A DNA stretch of 7,729 nt from Cyclobacteriaceae bacterium (GTDB taxonomy: Bacteria > Bacteroidota > Bacteroidia > Cytophagales > Cyclobacteriaceae). A program made the position numbers and the translations under genes. The stretch is taken from positions 1 through 7,729 of the forward strand of contig JAIENH010000379.1 in assembly GCA_019751475.1 (NCBI GenBank), in the 5' to 3' direction. The notes beneath the pieces were generated by a model that was not told where the DNA came from, searched no databases, and saw only the letters and a list, made by a program, of their open reading frames with translations. Below, piece by piece: positions 5,691 through 7,729 of this stretch (the stretch's first letter is position 1; each line of letters opens with the position of its first letter).

Positions 5691-7628
5691 ATGAAATTCC
5701 CAAAAATATTCTCGCGAAAAAAAGAAGAGCCCTGGATAACAGAAGAGGAAAGGCTCCAGATCATTGAAAAATCGAGCAAGCAGGTTTCGCGCGGAGTGTT
5801 CTACTCAACCATCATTATTATCACATCTTTTCTGCCCGTGTTCATGCTCACCGGGCAAGAGGGGAAACTATTTCATCCACTTGCTTATACGAAGACATTT
5901 ATCATGCTGGTCGATGCCCTACTGGTTGTAACACTGGCTCCCGTATTGATATCCTTCTTCATGAAAGGCAAATTCAAAGACGATCACGCGAATCCTGTCA
6001 ATAGGATTTTGGAAAAAGTATATGAGCCCGTGATCCGCTGGTGTATGAAGTGGAGAAAGACCACCATAGGGATCAATATAACGGCCTTAGTTATCAGTGT
6101 CCCTTTGATCATCAGCCTGGGCTCGGAGTTTATGCCACCGTTGGATGAGCAGTCAATTCTTTTCATGCCGGTAACGCTTCCTGATATTTCAAATGCCGAA
6201 GTAAAACGCATTCTGCAAGTGCAGGACAAAATCATTCACTCGGTACCGGAAGTTGATAAAGTATTGGGCAAGGCAGGCCGCGCCAGCACGGCTACCGACA
6301 ATTCACCCATCAGCATGATCGAAACGATTATCATGCTAAAACCAAAAAGTGAATGGCGGCCCGGAATCACTAAAAAAGATATTGTAAATGAACTGGATGC
6401 TAAACTGCAAATACCGGGTGTAGTCAACGGCTGGACTCAACCTATCATTAACCGGATCAACATGCTGGCAACCGGGATACGTACAGACGTGGGCGTAAAA
6501 GTGTACGGCCAAAACCTGGATAGCATTTATGTTATTGAAGAGCGGGTAAAGACTGCGTTGGAGAGCGTTCGCGGGGTAAAAGATTTGTATGCGGAGCCGA
6601 TAACGGGCGGAAAATATTTGGTGGTTGACATTAAACGTGGCGAGATCGGACGCTATGGATTAACGATAGATGATGTCAACATGATGGTGGAGTCAGCCAT
6701 TGGGGGCACGCCCGTCAGCAAGACCATCGAAGGCCGTCAGCGCTTTTCGGTCAATGTACGCTTGTCACAAGATTATCGCAGTAGTTTAGATCAACTGAAA
6801 CGGATTCCAATCTCAACGCCAGCCTTGGGTACTGTACCGCTTTCTGCTGTTGCTGATTTTAGATTTGAGGATGGCCCCCCGATGATCAACTCAGAAAATG
6901 CTATGCTTCGCGGAGCAGTGCTCTTTAACGTGCGTGATCGTGATTTGGGAAGTACGGTACAGGAAGCGATTGACAAACTTAATCAGGAACTTACCGGGCT
7001 GCCCAATGGGTACTACATAGAATGGAGCGGCCAATATGAGAACCTTATTCGGAGTAAAAAGACACTGACACTAATTGCACCTATTGTCTTCATTATCATT
7101 TTTCTTTCGCTGTATTTCGCATTTCACTCCATTCGTGAAGCATTCTTTAGTTTGATAACAGTTCCCTTCGCACTTATAGGAGGAGCCTACATGATTTATT
7201 TCTACGGGGTTCATCTCTCGGTGGCGGTAGCGGTAGGATTCATTGCCTTGTTTGGTATTGCCGTGGAGACCGGTGTGGTGATGGTGATTTATCTCAACGA
7301 TGCTATGCGTCAACTGGTTGAACTAAAAGGCAACTCCCGCGAGACCATCTCTATGAACGACTTGAAAGAATATGTGATTGCCGGAGCAGCCAAGCGCCTG
7401 AGACCAAAACTGATGACTGTATCGGTGGCACTGTTTGGTCTGGTACCAGTGCTGTGGGCCACCGGTGTAGGCAGTGATGTGATGAAACCCATTGTGTTAC
7501 CCATGATTGGGGGCGTACTCACATCCTCAACACACATTCTATTGGTAACGCCACTGATCTTTTTGATGACTAAAGAATATGAGCTTAGAAAATTTGGAAA
7601 ACTTGAAATACATGAAGTCAAACATTAA
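5691..7628 (+). CDS. cusA: CusA-type copper/silver RND efflux pump, C-terminal half (TM5-TM12)
   Basis: This 645-aa protein begins in the cytoplasmic loop before TM5 of CusA. A short basic lead (MKFPKIFSRKK) is followed by EERLQIIEKSSKQVSRGVF, TM5-TM6 with the GQEGKLFHPLAYTKTF signature (55-70), TM7 (about 125-143), the second porter region, and TM8-TM12 (about 457-627). By alignment from memory with E. coli CusA, Met159, Met209 and Met258 match the Cu/Ag triad Met573/623/672; Glu211 matches Glu625 and Arg264 replaces Lys678. Glu526 and Lys573 match proton-relay Glu939 and Lys984, while Met72 and Met598 match channel methionines 486 and 1009. Ile87 replaces Met501. The ATG at 5691 is forced, because TAA at 5685 precedes it in frame; the leader is A-rich without Shine-Dalgarno. 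The stop overlaps the next gene by 17 bp. Intact functional residues argue against an old pseudogene. Confidence 0.9.
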   Translation: MKFPKIFSRKKEEPWITEEERLQIIEKSSKQVSRGVFYSTIIIITSFLPVFMLTGQEGKLFHPLAYTKTFIMLVDALLVVTLAPVLISFFMKGKFKDDHANPVNRILEKVYEPVIRWCMKWRKTTIGINITALVISVPLIISLGSEFMPPLDEQSILFMPVTLPDISNAEVKRILQVQDKIIHSVPEVDKVLGKAGRASTATDNSPISMIETIIMLKPKSEWRPGITKKDIVNELDAKLQIPGVVNGWTQPIINRINMLATGIRTDVGVKVYGQNLDSIYVIEERVKTALESVRGVKDLYAEPITGGKYLVVDIKRGEIGRYGLTIDDVNMMVESAIGGTPVSKTIEGRQRFSVNVRLSQDYRSSLDQLKRIPISTPALGTVPLSAVADFRFEDGPPMINSENAMLRGAVLFNVRDRDLGSTVQEAIDKLNQELTGLPNGYYIEWSGQYENLIRSKKTLTLIAPIVFIIIFLSLYFAFHSIREAFFSLITVPFALIGGAYMIYFYGVHLSVAVAVGFIALFGIAVETGVVMVIYLNDAMRQLVELKGNSRETISMNDLKEYVIAGAAKRLRPKLMTVSVALFGLVPVLWATGVGSDVMKPIVLPMIGGVLTSSTHILLVTPLIFLMTKEYELRKFGKLEIHEVKH

Positions 7629-7729
7629 AATGGTCTTTCTAACCGGATCGCTATTGCTATCTGGGCAGGTAGCGGCACAGCAGTCCGTAAGGCTCGACAC
7701 CATCCTACAGGTAATCAATGAGCGCAACC
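7612..7729 (+). CDS. TolC/CusC-type outer-membrane efflux channel, N-terminus only (3' end outside window)
   Basis: Only 39 codons are visible. They give a Sec signal peptide (basic MKSNIK, hydrophobic core to about residue 18, then GQVAAQQ with a likely cleavage after Ala22) followed by VRLDTILQVINERN. That resembles the first helix of TolC-family proteins, which typically starts with L-D/S-x-x-L-x-x-A/I-x-x-x-N. ATG at 7612 is preferred over ATG at 7630 because only the former supplies the basic n-region. It overlaps the end of the CusA C-terminal half by 17 bp, which points to translational coupling and a shared operon. An outer-membrane channel is the expected partner of a CusA pump. The family assignment rests on a short segment plus this context. 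Confidence 0.72.
   Translation, partial: MKSNIKMVFLTGSLLLSGQVAAQQSVRLDTILQVINERN

Noticed and set aside
5580..5700. A simple sequencing frameshift as the cause of the cusA split
   Set aside because: The two halves are in different frames, but the gap holds several stops in each relevant frame, three of them in the frame of the second half within 27 bp of its ATG. No single inserted or lost base yields an open frame, and the translated gap does not resemble a CusA loop.

Overview
The window looks like chromosomal DNA of a member of the Bacteroidota. It carries a SusC/SusD-type outer-membrane nutrient uptake pair, start regions that are A/T-rich and lack a Shine-Dalgarno sequence, promoter-like elements of the TTTG / TAnnTTTG type, and a small secreted protein of the HYC_CC_PP type, known to me only from this phylum. 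No rRNA, tRNA, IS element or CRISPR array is visible, and the genus cannot be named from this sequence.

Region 1 (1-3460) holds the 3' part of a SusC/RagA TonB-linked porin gene, open at the left edge, followed after 64 bp by a complete SusD-like lipoprotein gene of the SusD-like_2 type. Together they would form a lidded outer-membrane importer. No enzyme or regulator that would tell the substrate lies in the window. A clear intrinsic terminator (3536-3574) closes this unit.

Region 2 (about 3660-7729) is a copper/silver efflux locus on the same strand. It begins with a promoter region carrying a 21-bp-spaced direct repeat, then a 141-aa HYC_CC_PP-like protein rich in Cys and His. A structured 137-bp spacer with a terminator-like hairpin and a second candidate promoter follows. 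Next comes a CusA-type RND proton/metal antiporter encoded in two separate reading frames, and then the start of a TolC/CusC-type outer-membrane channel gene that runs off the right edge. A CusB-type adaptor is not in the window and would be expected further right.

The main point of interest is the split CusA. The N-terminal half (430 aa, TM1-TM4) and C-terminal half (645 aa, TM5-TM12) are separated by 97 bp with stops in every frame, including three in the frame of the second half. One sequencing indel therefore cannot explain the break. It falls in the cytoplasmic loop between TM4 and TM5, and no conserved segment appears to be missing. The second half has its own ATG with an A-rich leader. 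The residues expected for the proton relay and the periplasmic metal site are present, with the relay distributed over both halves. This fits either a working two-chain transporter or a very young gene disruption.
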